Position numbers and translations under genes: made by a program. Below the pieces are notes generated by a model. That model ran no database searches. It was not told the origin of the DNA and was given only the letters and a program-made list of their open reading frames with translations. From a virus, in IMG/VR virus record IMGVR_UViG_3300044641_005744, positions 1 through 28,233 of that record: a stretch of DNA of 28,233 nucleotides. One strand, 5' to 3'. Below are positions 7,272-13,633 of this stretch, piece after piece (the first letter of the stretch is position 1; the number at the start of each line of letters is the position of its first letter).

Positions 7272-7886
7272 CTAGACGCTGTCGTAGTCATTGCCGTCCT
7301 TGCGCCACCAGCGTCCCCAGGTCTCGTCGCGGTTTGGCGGATCAATCGGGGCAGGTGGCGCGTCGTCTGGCACGCGGACGACGCGGTAGACGCCTTCCTC
7401 AGTGCGCAGGTGGGCGATCCGCGCATCGTCCCAGCCGTGGCAGACGCGGTAGAGATAGTTGACGCGAAGCTCCTGCGCACGGCCGGCGAGTAGATCGTTG
7501 ATAGCGCGCGCGACCTGCGACGGCTTGTAGAGCGGCTTGTCGTTGATCCACGCCGCCGGTGTGCGCGATAGGCGCATGCCCGACACCAGGTATTTGGTGC
7601 TCTGCGGGATGATGTCGTGCTCGTACTCGCGAACGACGAATTCGCGCCATTCGCCGCCGCTGCGCGCATCGTCTCCGCACTTCACGATTGCGCCAAACGC
7701 CGTGCTCTTGGCAACGACGCGATTCCCGATGCAATTGACGCGCTCGACGGACACGCGCCATTCGTGCGGATGCGCTGTTTCTCGAATCGCCTCGAGTGCG
7801 CCGTGCCGATGCAAGTGAAACGAGGAGTGCGGCGTGATGCCCAGCGTGAGGTGTTCGGTGTAGTAGACGGTCTTCCAGTTGGTCAT
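7272..7886 (-). CDS. Hypothetical early protein with VNCxGN motif (204 aa)
   Basis: No family recognised. The protein is mixed alpha/beta and includes HLHRHGALEAIRE, VNCIGNRVVAKSTAFGAIVK and a long acidic or aromatic C-terminus (DETWGRWWRKDGNDYDSV). The VNCxGN segment also occurs in the proteins at 11179 and, more loosely, 8812. ATG 7886 is chosen because GGAG lies 6 nt upstream; a longer frame starts within the upstream hairpin region. A conserved-core hairpin lies directly upstream (7900-7922). Confidence 0.6.
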   Translation of the reverse strand: MTNWKTVYYTEHLTLGITPHSSFHLHRHGALEAIRETAHPHEWRVSVERVNCIGNRVVAKSTAFGAIVKCGDDARSGGEWREFVVREYEHDIIPQSTKYLVSGMRLSRTPAAWINDKPLYKPSQVARAINDLLAGRAQELRVNYLYRVCHGWDDARIAHLRTEEGVYRVVRVPDDAPPAPIDPPNRDETWGRWWRKDGNDYDSV

Positions 7887-7899
7887 TGTGTTCTCCAGT

Positions 7900-7922
7900 G
7901 CCCGGCGTCGCACTCGCCGGGC
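7900..7922 (-). repeat. Conserved-loop hairpin, copy 1
   Basis: On the minus strand GCCCGGCG pairs with CGCCGGGC (8 bp perfect) around the loop AGTGCGA. It starts 11 nt after the bet stop codon and ends 13 nt before the next ATG. It shares the 13-nt core GCGAGTGCGACGC with four other copies. Confidence 0.85.
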
Positions 7923-7933
7923 GAATACGTGTG

Positions 7934-8782
7934 TTACGGCAGCGTCTTCTTCAGCTGCTCGGACGCCGCGCGGATGTTGGCGATGGCGTCCGTCTTCAGG
8001 GCAATGCGCGCTTCCTGCATCGCTTCGGCGATCGCCTGCGATGCGTCACCGATGACCTCGCCAGATTCGAGCACCGCCTTCGCGTGCAGGCCGAGGGCGC
8101 GAAGCTCTGCCTTCGCGGTCTCCACCGCGATGTTGGGCTGGATCGTCGGCGTAGTGCTCTTCGTAGGCGACGGCGCAGCGGGAGTCGGCGCAGCGATCAC
8201 GACGGGCGCGGAAGCCGGCTCGTTCTGCGCCTGCTGCATCTCGTCGTCGGTGTAGACGCCGCTCAGCTCGGCAGGAAAGGCGCGGCGCAGCGCGAGAGCT
8301 TCGGCGCACTTCGCCAGCATCAGCCTCGGCATTTTCGCCCACATCGCCGTAGGCTGGCCGTCTTTGTTGGTCTGGGCATATTCCTCCCAGAAGGCGACGG
8401 CGGACACCTCGTGCCAAGCCCCGCCTGCGAGCTTGAGCACGTAGGCCGTGGCGCTGGTCACGCGGCCGTGTGCGTCGTATTCGTAGGTCGGCGCTTTGCC
8501 GGGGCAGTAGCGGCCGGTGCGCTCGGCGACGAGGCGATAGCCATCGATGCCGACCACGATCGTCATGGCGTCGCCCCACTCGCCGTTGGGGAGCTTAGCG
8601 CGGCGCTTGACGCAGTGGATTTGGCGCGACAGCGGGTCGAGGCCGAGCTTCTGCGCCATTGCGACGAACATTTTCAGCTCGACGTCCGATGCGCCGCGCG
8701 CAATCACATCCTTGATCACGGACATTTCGTCGCGCGAGAATTCGCGGGGCTGGGGGATTACTGCGAGGTTCGTGTTGTCCAT
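7934..8782 (-). CDS. bet: Phage recombination protein Bet (Red-beta/RecT-type annealase)
   Basis: A 282-residue single-strand annealing protein of the lambda Red-beta family. Conserved features are FVAMAQKLGLDPLSRQIHCV near residue 42 (lambda Bet has a matching GLNPWTKEIY), VVGIDGYRLVAERTGRYCPG near residue 76 (lambda VVGVDGWSRII), and WAKMPRLMLAKCAEALALRR near residue 148, followed by FPAELSGVYTDDEM, the family hallmark. The last 90 residues are an A/P/T-rich linker and a helical tail that in this family contacts SSB. It would anneal resected ends or Okazaki gaps during phage DNA replication. No lambda-type exonuclease gene is adjacent; the only visible nuclease candidate is the VRR-NUC gene at 16666. 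Confidence 0.9.
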   Translation of the reverse strand: MDNTNLAVIPQPREFSRDEMSVIKDVIARGASDVELKMFVAMAQKLGLDPLSRQIHCVKRRAKLPNGEWGDAMTIVVGIDGYRLVAERTGRYCPGKAPTYEYDAHGRVTSATAYVLKLAGGAWHEVSAVAFWEEYAQTNKDGQPTAMWAKMPRLMLAKCAEALALRRAFPAELSGVYTDDEMQQAQNEPASAPVVIAAPTPAAPSPTKSTTPTIQPNIAVETAKAELRALGLHAKAVLESGEVIGDASQAIAEAMQEARIALKTDAIANIRAASEQLKKTLP

Positions 8783-8811
8783 TGTGTTTCTTCCCTTATT
8801 AATGTTCTTAC

Positions 8812-9087
8812 TTAGTAGTCGTTCATCACATCGTTGAACGCATCTGCGATTTCGTCCCAGTCAACATTGCTGTTCGCACCCACGTTGACATCATCGGGAG
8901 TCTTGCCGAATTCAAACAGTTTGTTGCAGAATTGCTTCGCTGCATCAGCGCAAAACTTGCTGCCGATGCAATTGAGGAATCTGCATTCCCTGACCAACCT
9001 GTTGTGCATCAATTCATCATTCATCACCCAAAGGTTGATGTTCCACGTATCGTAATTTCTCCAGCCATTGTAATTGTCAGTTCCCAT
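8812..9087 (-). CDS. DUF7249-like small phage protein
   Basis: A 91-residue protein whose first 20 residues, MGTDNYNGWRNYDTWNINLW, match the NGWTNYETWNVxLW opening of a widespread family of small phage proteins. The rest is helical and ends in acidic DAFNDVMNDY. ATG 9087 is chosen so that this motif begins the protein, as is usual in the family; longer frames begin at GTG 9156 inside an inverted repeat. No clear Shine-Dalgarno is seen before 9087. An LNCIGS segment loosely matches the VNCxGN motif of two neighbours. Function unknown. Confidence 0.65.
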   Translation of the reverse strand: MGTDNYNGWRNYDTWNINLWVMNDELMHNRLVRECRFLNCIGSKFCADAAKQFCNKLFEFGKTPDDVNVGANSNVDWDEIADAFNDVMNDY

Positions 9088-9132
9088 TTGTTTGTTAATC
9101 CACTTGGTCTCATCAGTGCTGGCATCACCAGC

Positions 9133-9162
9133 AAACAGGTGCATTGATGCGCGCACCTGTTT
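9133..9162 (-). repeat. 10-bp inverted repeat between early genes
   Basis: AAACAGGTGC at 9133-9142 is the exact complement of GCACCTGTTT at 9153-9162, with a 10-base loop. It lies between the stop of the 82-aa gene (9170) and the DUF7249-like gene, the same position as the conserved-core hairpins but with a different loop. Confidence 0.6.
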
Positions 9163-9169
9163 CGACCTA

Positions 9170-9418
9170 CTATTTGTTCAGTGCAGTATTGATCGCGCGG
9201 TTTGCGAGAGCCATGGCATACGCAGCGCGTGTCGCTTTCTTAGTCATGCTGATCATGCCATACATCTTCTCCAATTCATTCTCGCTGATGGATTCGAAAT
9301 ACTTGAAATCGTTGATATCGTAGAGAACCGTATCCTTGTCGCTGCACACGAATGGCAGGAGCCGATGAGAGAAGTTGCCGAACAATTTGATGCTAGTGCG
9401 CTTGATGGAGTTAGCCAT
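9170..9418 (-). CDS. Hypothetical early protein (82 aa)
   Basis: No family recognised. The start is certain: AGGAG lies 5 nt before ATG 9418. The protein opens with a basic, beta-like segment (MANSIKRTSIKLFGNFSHRL), has an acidic middle (DTVLYDINDFKYFE) and ends with a basic helix (TKKATRAAYAMALANRAINT). It is cotranscribed with the 85-aa gene upstream, eight bases away, and lies in a somewhat AT-richer part of the early block. Confidence 0.65.
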   Translation of the reverse strand: MANSIKRTSIKLFGNFSHRLLPFVCSDKDTVLYDINDFKYFESISENELEKMYGMISMTKKATRAAYAMALANRAINTALNK

Positions 9419-9426
9419 TTTTTCTC

Positions 9427-9684
9427 CTACTTCTGATGCGTTTTGATCAACTTCATCACTTTTGCGGCGGCGATTGCTGCGCGCACCGGTTTGCGTGATC
9501 CGTTGTCCATAGCTTCCCACTTGGCCGCTTCGAGTTCCTCCCAAGTCATTTCCAGAGCTTTCTCATACATCGCGCGGTCCACCGGAACGTAGGTGTATTT
9601 GATCGCATAGGGATGCATGCAGATGTCGAATTCATAACCGAACTGGGCCATGGGCAGGTTGATGATTTTCTTGTTGTTGTTCAT
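9427..9684 (-). CDS. Hypothetical early protein (85 aa), first gene of its transcript
   Basis: No family recognised. The N-terminus is MNNNKKIINLPMAQFGYEFD, the centre contains tyrosines (YAIKYTYVPVDRAMYEK), and the C-terminal half is helical with EELEAAKWEAMDNG and a basic end. AAGGA lies 8 nt before the ATG. A strong leftward promoter is centred about 55 bases upstream (9724-9752), so this gene starts a transcript that probably runs through 9170, 8812 and bet. Confidence 0.65.
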   Translation of the reverse strand: MNNNKKIINLPMAQFGYEFDICMHPYAIKYTYVPVDRAMYEKALEMTWEELEAAKWEAMDNGSRKPVRAAIAAAKVMKLIKTHQK

Positions 9685-9723
9685 TTTGTGATCCTTGTTT
9701 TCGCTCTACTCACTGACATATGA

Positions 9724-9752
9724 ATATTACACCAATTATTCGTTCATGTAAA
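9724..9752 (-). promoter_or_regulatory. Leftward sigma-70-like promoter
   Basis: On the minus strand TTTACA (9747-9752) and TAATAT (9724-9729) are separated by exactly 17 bases. The downstream gene starts at 9684. The same TTTACA -35 box recurs at three other leftward promoters in the window. Confidence 0.75.
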
Positions 9753-9764
9753 GCGTTTTTTCGC

Positions 9765-9784
9765 GCAGTTTAAGCGCAGTTTTT
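9765..9784. repeat. Short tandem direct repeat upstream of promoter
   Basis: GCGCAGTTT occurs twice with two bases between, followed by an A/T homopolymer stretch, just upstream of the promoter at 9724-9752. It could be an activator or repressor site or simply the AT-rich end of the neighbouring transcript. Confidence 0.4.
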
Positions 9785-9811
9785 TAAAAAAACAGCAAAT
9801 GTCATCGTTTT

Positions 9812-10105
9812 CTACAACCCTTCCTCTTGATCTGCCATCAATGCAAGGGCTCCGTCCGCCAGGTTGGCGGCCTCTGCGAGTAATGTAGTGATGCGTTTCT
9901 CGCTACCCATCCACTCGTCGTATCCGATGACGTCGTCGTCGAATTCGCGCCACAATCGCAGCGACATCAGTTCAGCGGTTGCCTTCGCTTCGGCGTGGTA
10001 GTTGTGCACCGTCTGCGGGCTGGTGCTCGACCCGATGCGTTCGGCCGCGTCGATGTAGGCCGCGCGCATGTCGGAGATGATCTGTTCGAGGGTTCGTTCG
10101 GTCAT
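9812..10105 (-). CDS. Hypothetical helical early protein (97 aa)
   Basis: An all-helical acidic protein (LEQIISDMRAAYIDAAERIG, then KRITTLLAEAANLADGALAL) of no recognised family. AAGGA lies 9 nt before the ATG, and a near-consensus leftward promoter (TTGACA, 17 bp, TACTAT) begins 35 bases upstream. It therefore heads its own short transcription unit. Confidence 0.65.
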   Translation of the reverse strand: MTERTLEQIISDMRAAYIDAAERIGSSTSPQTVHNYHAEAKATAELMSLRLWREFDDDVIGYDEWMGSEKRITTLLAEAANLADGALALMADQEEGL

Positions 10106-10139
10106 TTTGTGTTCTTCCTTACTAAACTAACGTGAGACG

Positions 10140-10168
10140 ATAGTATCCCATCTACTCGCCGGTGTCAA
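10140..10168 (-). promoter_or_regulatory. Leftward near-consensus sigma-70 promoter
   Basis: Minus strand TTGACA (10163-10168), 17-base spacer, TACTAT (10140-10145). The -35 box is a perfect consensus and overlaps the stop of the 30-aa membrane peptide gene. It serves the 97-aa gene at 9812. Confidence 0.8.
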
Positions 10169-10257
10169 TACCCGACGAGCAGTGCGATGCTGGCAAAGCA
10201 GACGATGCAGGCCGCGACGATGAGCACGACGTGGGTGACTACTTCGCGCGTGGTCAT
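10165..10257 (-). CDS. 30-aa single-span membrane peptide
   Basis: MTTREVVTHVVLIVAACIVC starts a 30-residue peptide with one hydrophobic span (about residues 8-29) and two cysteines. GGAGGG lies 9 nt upstream of the ATG, which begins one base after the stop of the preceding 47-aa gene. The good ribosome binding site and tight spacing argue for a real gene. Function unknown. Confidence 0.55.
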   Translation of the reverse strand: MTTREVVTHVVLIVAACIVCFASIALLVGY

Positions 10258-10258
10258 G

Positions 10259-10402
10259 TCAGCGGCCCTCCGCGGCGATGGTCGCGCGATGGCGGATGTA
10301 GCTGCGCTCCGCTTCGGCGTCGGCAGCGCCGGTGACGGCCATCACGAGGATGCAGGCGGCCACGACGAGCAGGCCGAGGATAAGTTCGGTGATGCGGTTC
10401 AC
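10259..10402 (-). CDS. 47-aa membrane protein
   Basis: The GTG start at 10402 is preceded by a strong GGAGGTG six bases away and overlaps the upstream stop as GTGA. Residues 5-26 are hydrophobic (TELILGLLVVAACILVMAVT), followed by a short charged tail (ADAEAERSYIRHRA). It pairs with the 30-aa membrane peptide one base downstream. A second such tandem membrane pair occurs at 6611-6873. Function unknown; holin/antiholin-like control or superinfection exclusion are guesses. Confidence 0.55.
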   Translation of the reverse strand: MNRITELILGLLVVAACILVMAVTGAADAEAERSYIRHRATIAAEGR

Positions 10403-10803
10403 GCTTGCACCTCCGCTTCCAGCGCGGCATTCGCGCGCGCGTAAACCTTCAGCTCCGCCTTGAGCACCGCGTGCAAACGCGCGTGCGTGTCGTCGCTGAT
10501 GCGTTTGTCCTGGTCGATGCGATTCGCCATCCCGATAGCAATGAGCGATGTTTCGGCAGGCGACACGCGCGGATCAAAGAGCGGATCGTGGTGCGTGAAA
10601 TCTTCTTCCAGCGCGCGGCGCGTGAGCCGTGCGGCGCGGCGTTCAATCGACATCGTGCGACGAGCGTGCTGCACCTCGTTGATGATCGTGCGGCGCAGGT
10701 CCTCGTCGGCCTTCGACAATTCGATCTCGCGCTCCGCGGCGATCTCTGCAAGGATGCGTTCGCAGATCAGATGAGGATAGTTCGTGTTCGGTTCGTAGTT
10801 CAT
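10399..10803 (-). CDS. Hypothetical helical protein (134 aa)
   Basis: No family recognised. It is nearly all helix and rich in Arg, Glu and Ala (ICERILAEIAAEREIELSKA, then RRAARLTRRALEEDF), with a C-terminal repeat-like helix HARLHAVLKAELKVYARANA. GGAGACAC precedes ATG 10803; the same ribosome-binding leader (agGAGacacATG) is reused at 11475 and 17884. The stop overlaps the 47-aa membrane gene. Possibly nucleic-acid binding, by composition only. Confidence 0.6.
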   Translation of the reverse strand: MNYEPNTNYPHLICERILAEIAAEREIELSKADEDLRRTIINEVQHARRTMSIERRAARLTRRALEEDFTHHDPLFDPRVSPAETSLIAIGMANRIDQDKRISDDTHARLHAVLKAELKVYARANAALEAEVQA

Positions 10804-10813
10804 GTGTCTCCTG

Positions 10814-11176
10814 TCAGCTGAGGAATTCGATCGGCGAGGATTCATTCGGATTCGCAACACGTCGTGCTCCCACTTTCGCGGCGATCGCATGTTCCCATGC
10901 GATGCGCTTCGCACGGTAGGCATCGCTCTCCGGGGCGTACCCGTAAAGTTCTGCCGCGATTTCAGCAGCAGCGAACGCGGCGCGGATGCGCCTGTGCTTG
11001 TGGGTGGCATCGTCCCGCGCTTCGACCATCTCGGCGCGGCACATGCCAAGCGCCTGCATGTATGTCTCACGATCAACGATGACATCTCCGTCTTTGTTCG
11101 CCCAGTAGCGCATGCCGTCTGCGTATTGCTTGAATTTGTAAAGCTCGATTGCCAACGTCTTGAGTCCTTTCTTCAT
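10814..11176 (-). CDS. Hypothetical protein (120 aa)
   Basis: ATG 11176 is preceded by GAGGAG 8 nt upstream. The protein opens MKKGLKTLAIELYKFKQYAD, has a short beta segment (DGDVIVDRETYMQ) and a long helical C-terminal half ending SSPIEFLS. No family recognised. It lies between two other leftward orphans, 10 and 2 bases apart, indicating one operon driven from 11577-11604. Confidence 0.6.
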   Translation of the reverse strand: MKKGLKTLAIELYKFKQYADGMRYWANKDGDVIVDRETYMQALGMCRAEMVEARDDATHKHRRIRAAFAAAEIAAELYGYAPESDAYRAKRIAWEHAIAAKVGARRVANPNESSPIEFLS

Positions 11177-11178
11177 GA

Positions 11179-11475
11179 TTACATCTCCTCTTTGGTCAGC
11201 GTCAGCGCGTCGATGCGCTCGAGAGCGCCGACGGCGTAGACGTCGTTCTGCTGCGCGAACCATTCGTTGTCGCGGTTGAACGTGTTCTGTGCGGCCGCGG
11301 CGAAATCCTGCGCGTGCCAGACGATGCGGTTGCCGGTGCAATTCACGCGCTTGGCCGCGCGGTGCAAGGCAGTGACTTCGTTGGCGAACGATTCCCAGTC
11401 GTTGGCGCGGGCGTGCGCAGCGACGTTGTGGGCAAGCTGCTTGACGCGGGCGAGTCTCTTTTCGTTGGTCGTCAT
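11179..11475 (-). CDS. Hypothetical protein with VNCxGN motif (98 aa)
   Basis: ATG 11475 follows AGGAG by five bases. The sequence is helical with RVNCTGNRIVWHAQDFAAAA in the centre, matching RVNCIGNRVVAKSTAFGA in the 204-aa protein at 7272. This suggests a shared small domain. It ends TLTKEEM. The function is unknown. It is the first sizeable gene of the leftward operon starting at the switch-like region. Confidence 0.6.
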   Translation of the reverse strand: MTTNEKRLARVKQLAHNVAAHARANDWESFANEVTALHRAAKRVNCTGNRIVWHAQDFAAAAQNTFNRDNEWFAQQNDVYAVGALERIDALTLTKEEM

Positions 11476-11486
11476 GTGTCTCCTAT

Positions 11487-11540
11487 TTAGTTCAGGAATT
11501 CGCTCACTGGGATTCGGGTGGTCTTTGTGGTCTTGGCCAT
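11487..11540 (-). CDS. Possible 17-aa leader peptide
   Basis: ATG 11540 preceded by GGAG seven bases upstream opens MAKTTKTTRIPVSEFLN and stops at TAA, 11 bases before the next gene's ATG. It is the first open frame on the leftward transcript, about 30 bases from the predicted start site. The good ribosome binding site and position support a leader peptide; the length makes this tentative. Confidence 0.35.
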   Translation of the reverse strand: MAKTTKTTRIPVSEFLN

Positions 11541-11554
11541 TTTTGCGCTCCATT

Positions 11555-11570
11555 TATCAATCTCTTGATA
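11555..11570. promoter_or_regulatory. Inverted-repeat operator candidate
   Basis: TATCAA-tctc-TTGATA is a perfect 6-bp inverted repeat with a 4-base spacer. It covers the expected transcription start of the leftward promoter (-10 at 11577-11582), a classic repressor position. The XRE gene about 100 bases away is the natural candidate binder. Confidence 0.55.
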
Positions 11571-11576
11571 ATGTAT

Positions 11577-11604
11577 ATAGTAGCACGGTATTTCGCCCTG
11601 TAAA
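11577..11604 (-). promoter_or_regulatory. Leftward early promoter of the switch-like region
   Basis: Minus strand TTTACA (11599-11604) and TACTAT (11577-11582) with a 16-base spacer and a TG one base before the -10 (extended -10). It drives the leftward operon from the 17-aa leader down through 11179, 10814 and 10399, and lies back to back with the rightward repressor gene. Confidence 0.7.
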
Positions 11605-11663
11605 GTGGCCTCCAGCACGAATCTTCGCCAATTAGCCAGCTGATAGCGATCATTTTTTTAGTG

Positions 11664-11676
11664 TAAAATCAATTTC
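11664..11676 (+). promoter_or_regulatory. Rightward promoter giving a leaderless repressor mRNA
   Basis: TAAAAT at 11664-11669 lies seven bases before ATG 11677, so transcription should begin at or one base before the start codon. There is no Shine-Dalgarno. CTGATA at 11640-11645 is a partial -35 with an 18-base spacer. The arrangement resembles lambda PRM and the leaderless cI transcript. Confidence 0.5.
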
Positions 11677-11919
11677 ATGGCAAAGACACCTTCCCCGCCC
11701 AGAACTCATAACCAGCTCGGTGAATTGATTCGCTCTCAGCGAGAATCGGCAAAAATGACCCGAATGCAGTTTGCCGCTAATACCGGCATACATGTAGTCA
11801 CGCTGACGAAAATAGAATTAGGGAATCACGACCCGTCTTTGTGGGCACTATCGCGCATGATCGACATGCTGAATCTCGACCCCAGTGAAGTATTCAAGGC
11901 AATTGACCGACGACGATAA
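11677..11919 (+). CDS. XRE/Cro-CI family transcriptional repressor
   Basis: An 80-residue protein consisting almost only of a lambda-repressor-like HTH: LGELIRSQRESAKMTRMQFA, then ANTGIHVVTLTKIELGNHD and PSLWALSRMIDMLNLDPSEV. The recognition helix region is VVTLTKIE. It lacks a C-terminal oligomerisation or cleavage domain, so it is closer to Cro or a minimal repressor than to full-length CI. It is divergent from the leftward early operon, with a candidate operator between them. No ribosome binding site is present, and a -10 box seven bases before the ATG suggests leaderless translation. Confidence 0.8.
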   Translation: MAKTPSPPRTHNQLGELIRSQRESAKMTRMQFAANTGIHVVTLTKIELGNHDPSLWALSRMIDMLNLDPSEVFKAIDRRR

Positions 11920-11931
11920 TCGGAAAAGCAA

Positions 11932-11959
11932 GACGCCCGGTTCATCAGAACCGGGCGTC
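11932..11959 (+). terminator. Strong 12-bp hairpin after the repressor gene
   Basis: GACGCCCGGTTC pairs perfectly with GAACCGGGCGTC around the loop atca, starting 13 bases after the XRE stop. No U-run follows on the plus strand; on the minus strand it is followed by ttgcttttcc. It may terminate repressor transcription or act as a stability element before the replication genes. Confidence 0.55.
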
Positions 11960-12034
11960 GCTCTCAGGAAGAAAGACTGACACTCAAGACACGTGATCAC
12001 TAACCGAATGAACCACGAGAGACTAACAGCCGTG

Positions 12035-13018
12035 ATGATACCACGAAGTCAAATGGGCGACAATACCCAGGAATCATTTACCAAAATCCCCAATGCCCTG
12101 CTGGACAATGCGCACACGCTCAGCGCATCAGCGTTCATGGTGGTCTGCGCGATTGCGCGGCGCACCATCGGATGGCACAAGGAGCGCGACGTCGTGAGCG
12201 TGTCGCAGGTCGTCAACACGACCGGCCTTTCGCGCAACACCGTCATGTCGGCGCTCTCCGAGGCCGTGGCCGTTGGCTGGCTGGTGCGCAGCGGCGTGAC
12301 GACGGCGAGCGGGACAGGATATTCCTACGAATTCCGCACGATCGACACCAGTGCAATTTCTGCACCGGTGCAAAATTTGGACGGGGGGATGCCCAATATT
12401 TGCACTACCCCCAGTGCAGAATTTGGGCACCCCCCAGTGCAAAAATTGGGCACACAAAAGAAACCTAAAGAAAGAAGAAAGAAAGGGAAAGAAAACTCCT
12501 CGCGCGCTGCGCGCGCGAGTGTGCCCGATCAGATCGTTGACATTCGTTCGGATTCCGAACTACTGAATCCCCCGCAGGAGGACGATCCGTTCGCGTTCAT
12601 TCCCGGCGTTGACGACAAGCCGGCCGTTGCAGAGCAAAAAGAGAAACCCGCAGAGAAACGGCAGAGAAAGTCGAAGGCGGCCTTATCACCGGAGGAAGCG
12701 CAGCGTCACGCCGAACTGTTCGAGGGCATCGTCCGCGTCTGCGTCGTCGATCCGAAGCTTTGCGGCGGGCACATCGCGCGAACCGCGAAGCAGCTGCGCG
12801 AGGCCGATCCGGACGCGAACGGCGCGGCGATGGACGCCTTCCTCGAATGGTGGAAGACCAGCGACTTCCGCGGGAAGCAGGGCAAGCCTCCGACCATTGC
12901 GCAGATCGCGCCGGCGTGGAAAATGTTCCGCGAGGGATACGCCGAACGCCCTGCGCAGCATCAGCCGAAATCCAAAAAAACAATGACCGACGTTATGGCG
13001 ATCCTCGCCAACATCTAG
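12035..13018 (+). CDS. Phage replication protein O-like initiator
   Basis: The N-terminal 90 residues match the winged-helix domain of lambda O and phage replisome organisers: SFTKIPNALLDNAHTLSASA, then ARRTIGWHKERDVVSVSQVV and NTTGLSRNTVMSALSEAV. The middle is a low-complexity linker whose DNA carries the iteron cluster (12350-12453). A basic stretch (KPKERRKKGKE) follows, then a C-terminal helical domain (FEGIVRVCVV onwards) with FLEWWKTSDFRGKQGKPPTI. It would bind its own iterons and recruit helicase with the next gene's product. The start is uncertain: ATG 12053, ATG 12008 and GTG 11993 are in frame and no ribosome binding site is convincing; 12035 has GAGAG 12 bases upstream. Confidence 0.75.
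   Translation: MIPRSQMGDNTQESFTKIPNALLDNAHTLSASAFMVVCAIARRTIGWHKERDVVSVSQVVNTTGLSRNTVMSALSEAVAVGWLVRSGVTTASGTGYSYEFRTIDTSAISAPVQNLDGGMPNICTTPSAEFGHPPVQKLGTQKKPKERRKKGKENSSRAARASVPDQIVDIRSDSELLNPPQEDDPFAFIPGVDDKPAVAEQKEKPAEKRQRKSKAALSPEEAQRHAELFEGIVRVCVVDPKLCGGHIARTAKQLREADPDANGAAMDAFLEWWKTSDFRGKQGKPPTIAQIAPAWKMFREGYAERPAQHQPKSKKTMTDVMAILANI
12350..12496 (+). other. Candidate replication origin: iterons plus purine-rich tract
   Basis: Five 16-18-bp iterons close to AGTGCAAAATTTGGGCAC lie at 12350-12366, 12367-12382, 12391-12406 (inverted), 12413-12430 and 12436-12453. Each is itself a rough GTGC/GCAC dyad. They are followed at 12454-12496 by an almost pure A/G tract on the plus strand, an easily melted region. 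This matches the lambda ori layout (iterons then AT-rich tract inside gene O). Confidence 0.65.
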
Positions 13019-13027
13019 GAGAAACAT

Positions 13028-13633
13028 ATGGCAACCAAACAGACCGTACTCAAGACGCTCGCCCTGCTCTACATGAACTATCCACATGCGACCAATGCAT
13101 CGGAGGAAGACATCAAGCTGCGCGCCGAACTGTGGCTCGACTTGTTCGCTGATGTGCCCGACGACGCGATGGTCGAAGCGGCAAAGCGTCACTGCAAGGA
13201 GGGGACGTTCTTCCCTGCGCCTGCTGAGCTGTTCAAGCACATCCGCGCGATGGAAGAGCTGGCCGATGGCGGCGATGACTGGACTCAGTCGTGGTCGGCC
13301 GTCAAGGGCGCGATTGGACGATACGGCGCATGGGGAACGACGGACGAGGTGCGCAAATACCTGGGGGACAAACTCCCCGCAGCGATGGCCGAAGACACGG
13401 CAACGATCATTCAGCGCCTCGGCTGGCGCGAACTGTGCGGCTTCGACCTCGACCAGGAGGGAATGTGGCGCGCACAGTTCCGCGACGTCTACAACCGCGT
13501 GCGCACGACGCGCATTGAGCGCCAGCGCATGACTCCCGACGTTGCGCGGCTCATCAGCGACATGGCGCAGAAGATGGCCGCGGATCGCCTGCGGCTCAAC
13601 GCGCCGAAGAACGACGAGGAGGAGGGTTTCTAG
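13028..13633 (+). CDS. Replicative helicase loader/inhibitor (G39P-like)
   Basis: A 201-residue protein resembling the SPP1 G39P family of helicase loaders and inhibitors. The N-terminal domain has LALLYMNYPHATNASEEDIK, LWLDLFADVPDDAMVEAAKR, then GTFFPAPAELFKHI, the family's pattern of four helices ending in FPxxAEI. The central region (WSAVKGAIGRYGAWG) and basic C-terminal region (RTTRIERQRMT) would contact helicase. TAGGAG six bases before the ATG gives a clear start, ten bases after the O-like stop. Order O-like then loader is the classical initiation pair. It may load the host DnaB, since no helicase gene is visible here. Confidence 0.75.
   Translation: MATKQTVLKTLALLYMNYPHATNASEEDIKLRAELWLDLFADVPDDAMVEAAKRHCKEGTFFPAPAELFKHIRAMEELADGGDDWTQSWSAVKGAIGRYGAWGTTDEVRKYLGDKLPAAMAEDTATIIQRLGWRELCGFDLDQEGMWRAQFRDVYNRVRTTRIERQRMTPDVARLISDMAQKMAADRLRLNAPKNDEEEGF

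Noticed and set aside
7886-8579. Long frames overlapping bet and the 204-aa gene in other phases
   Set aside because: They lack start sites and domains, whereas the chosen frames have Shine-Dalgarno sequences and, for bet, family motifs.
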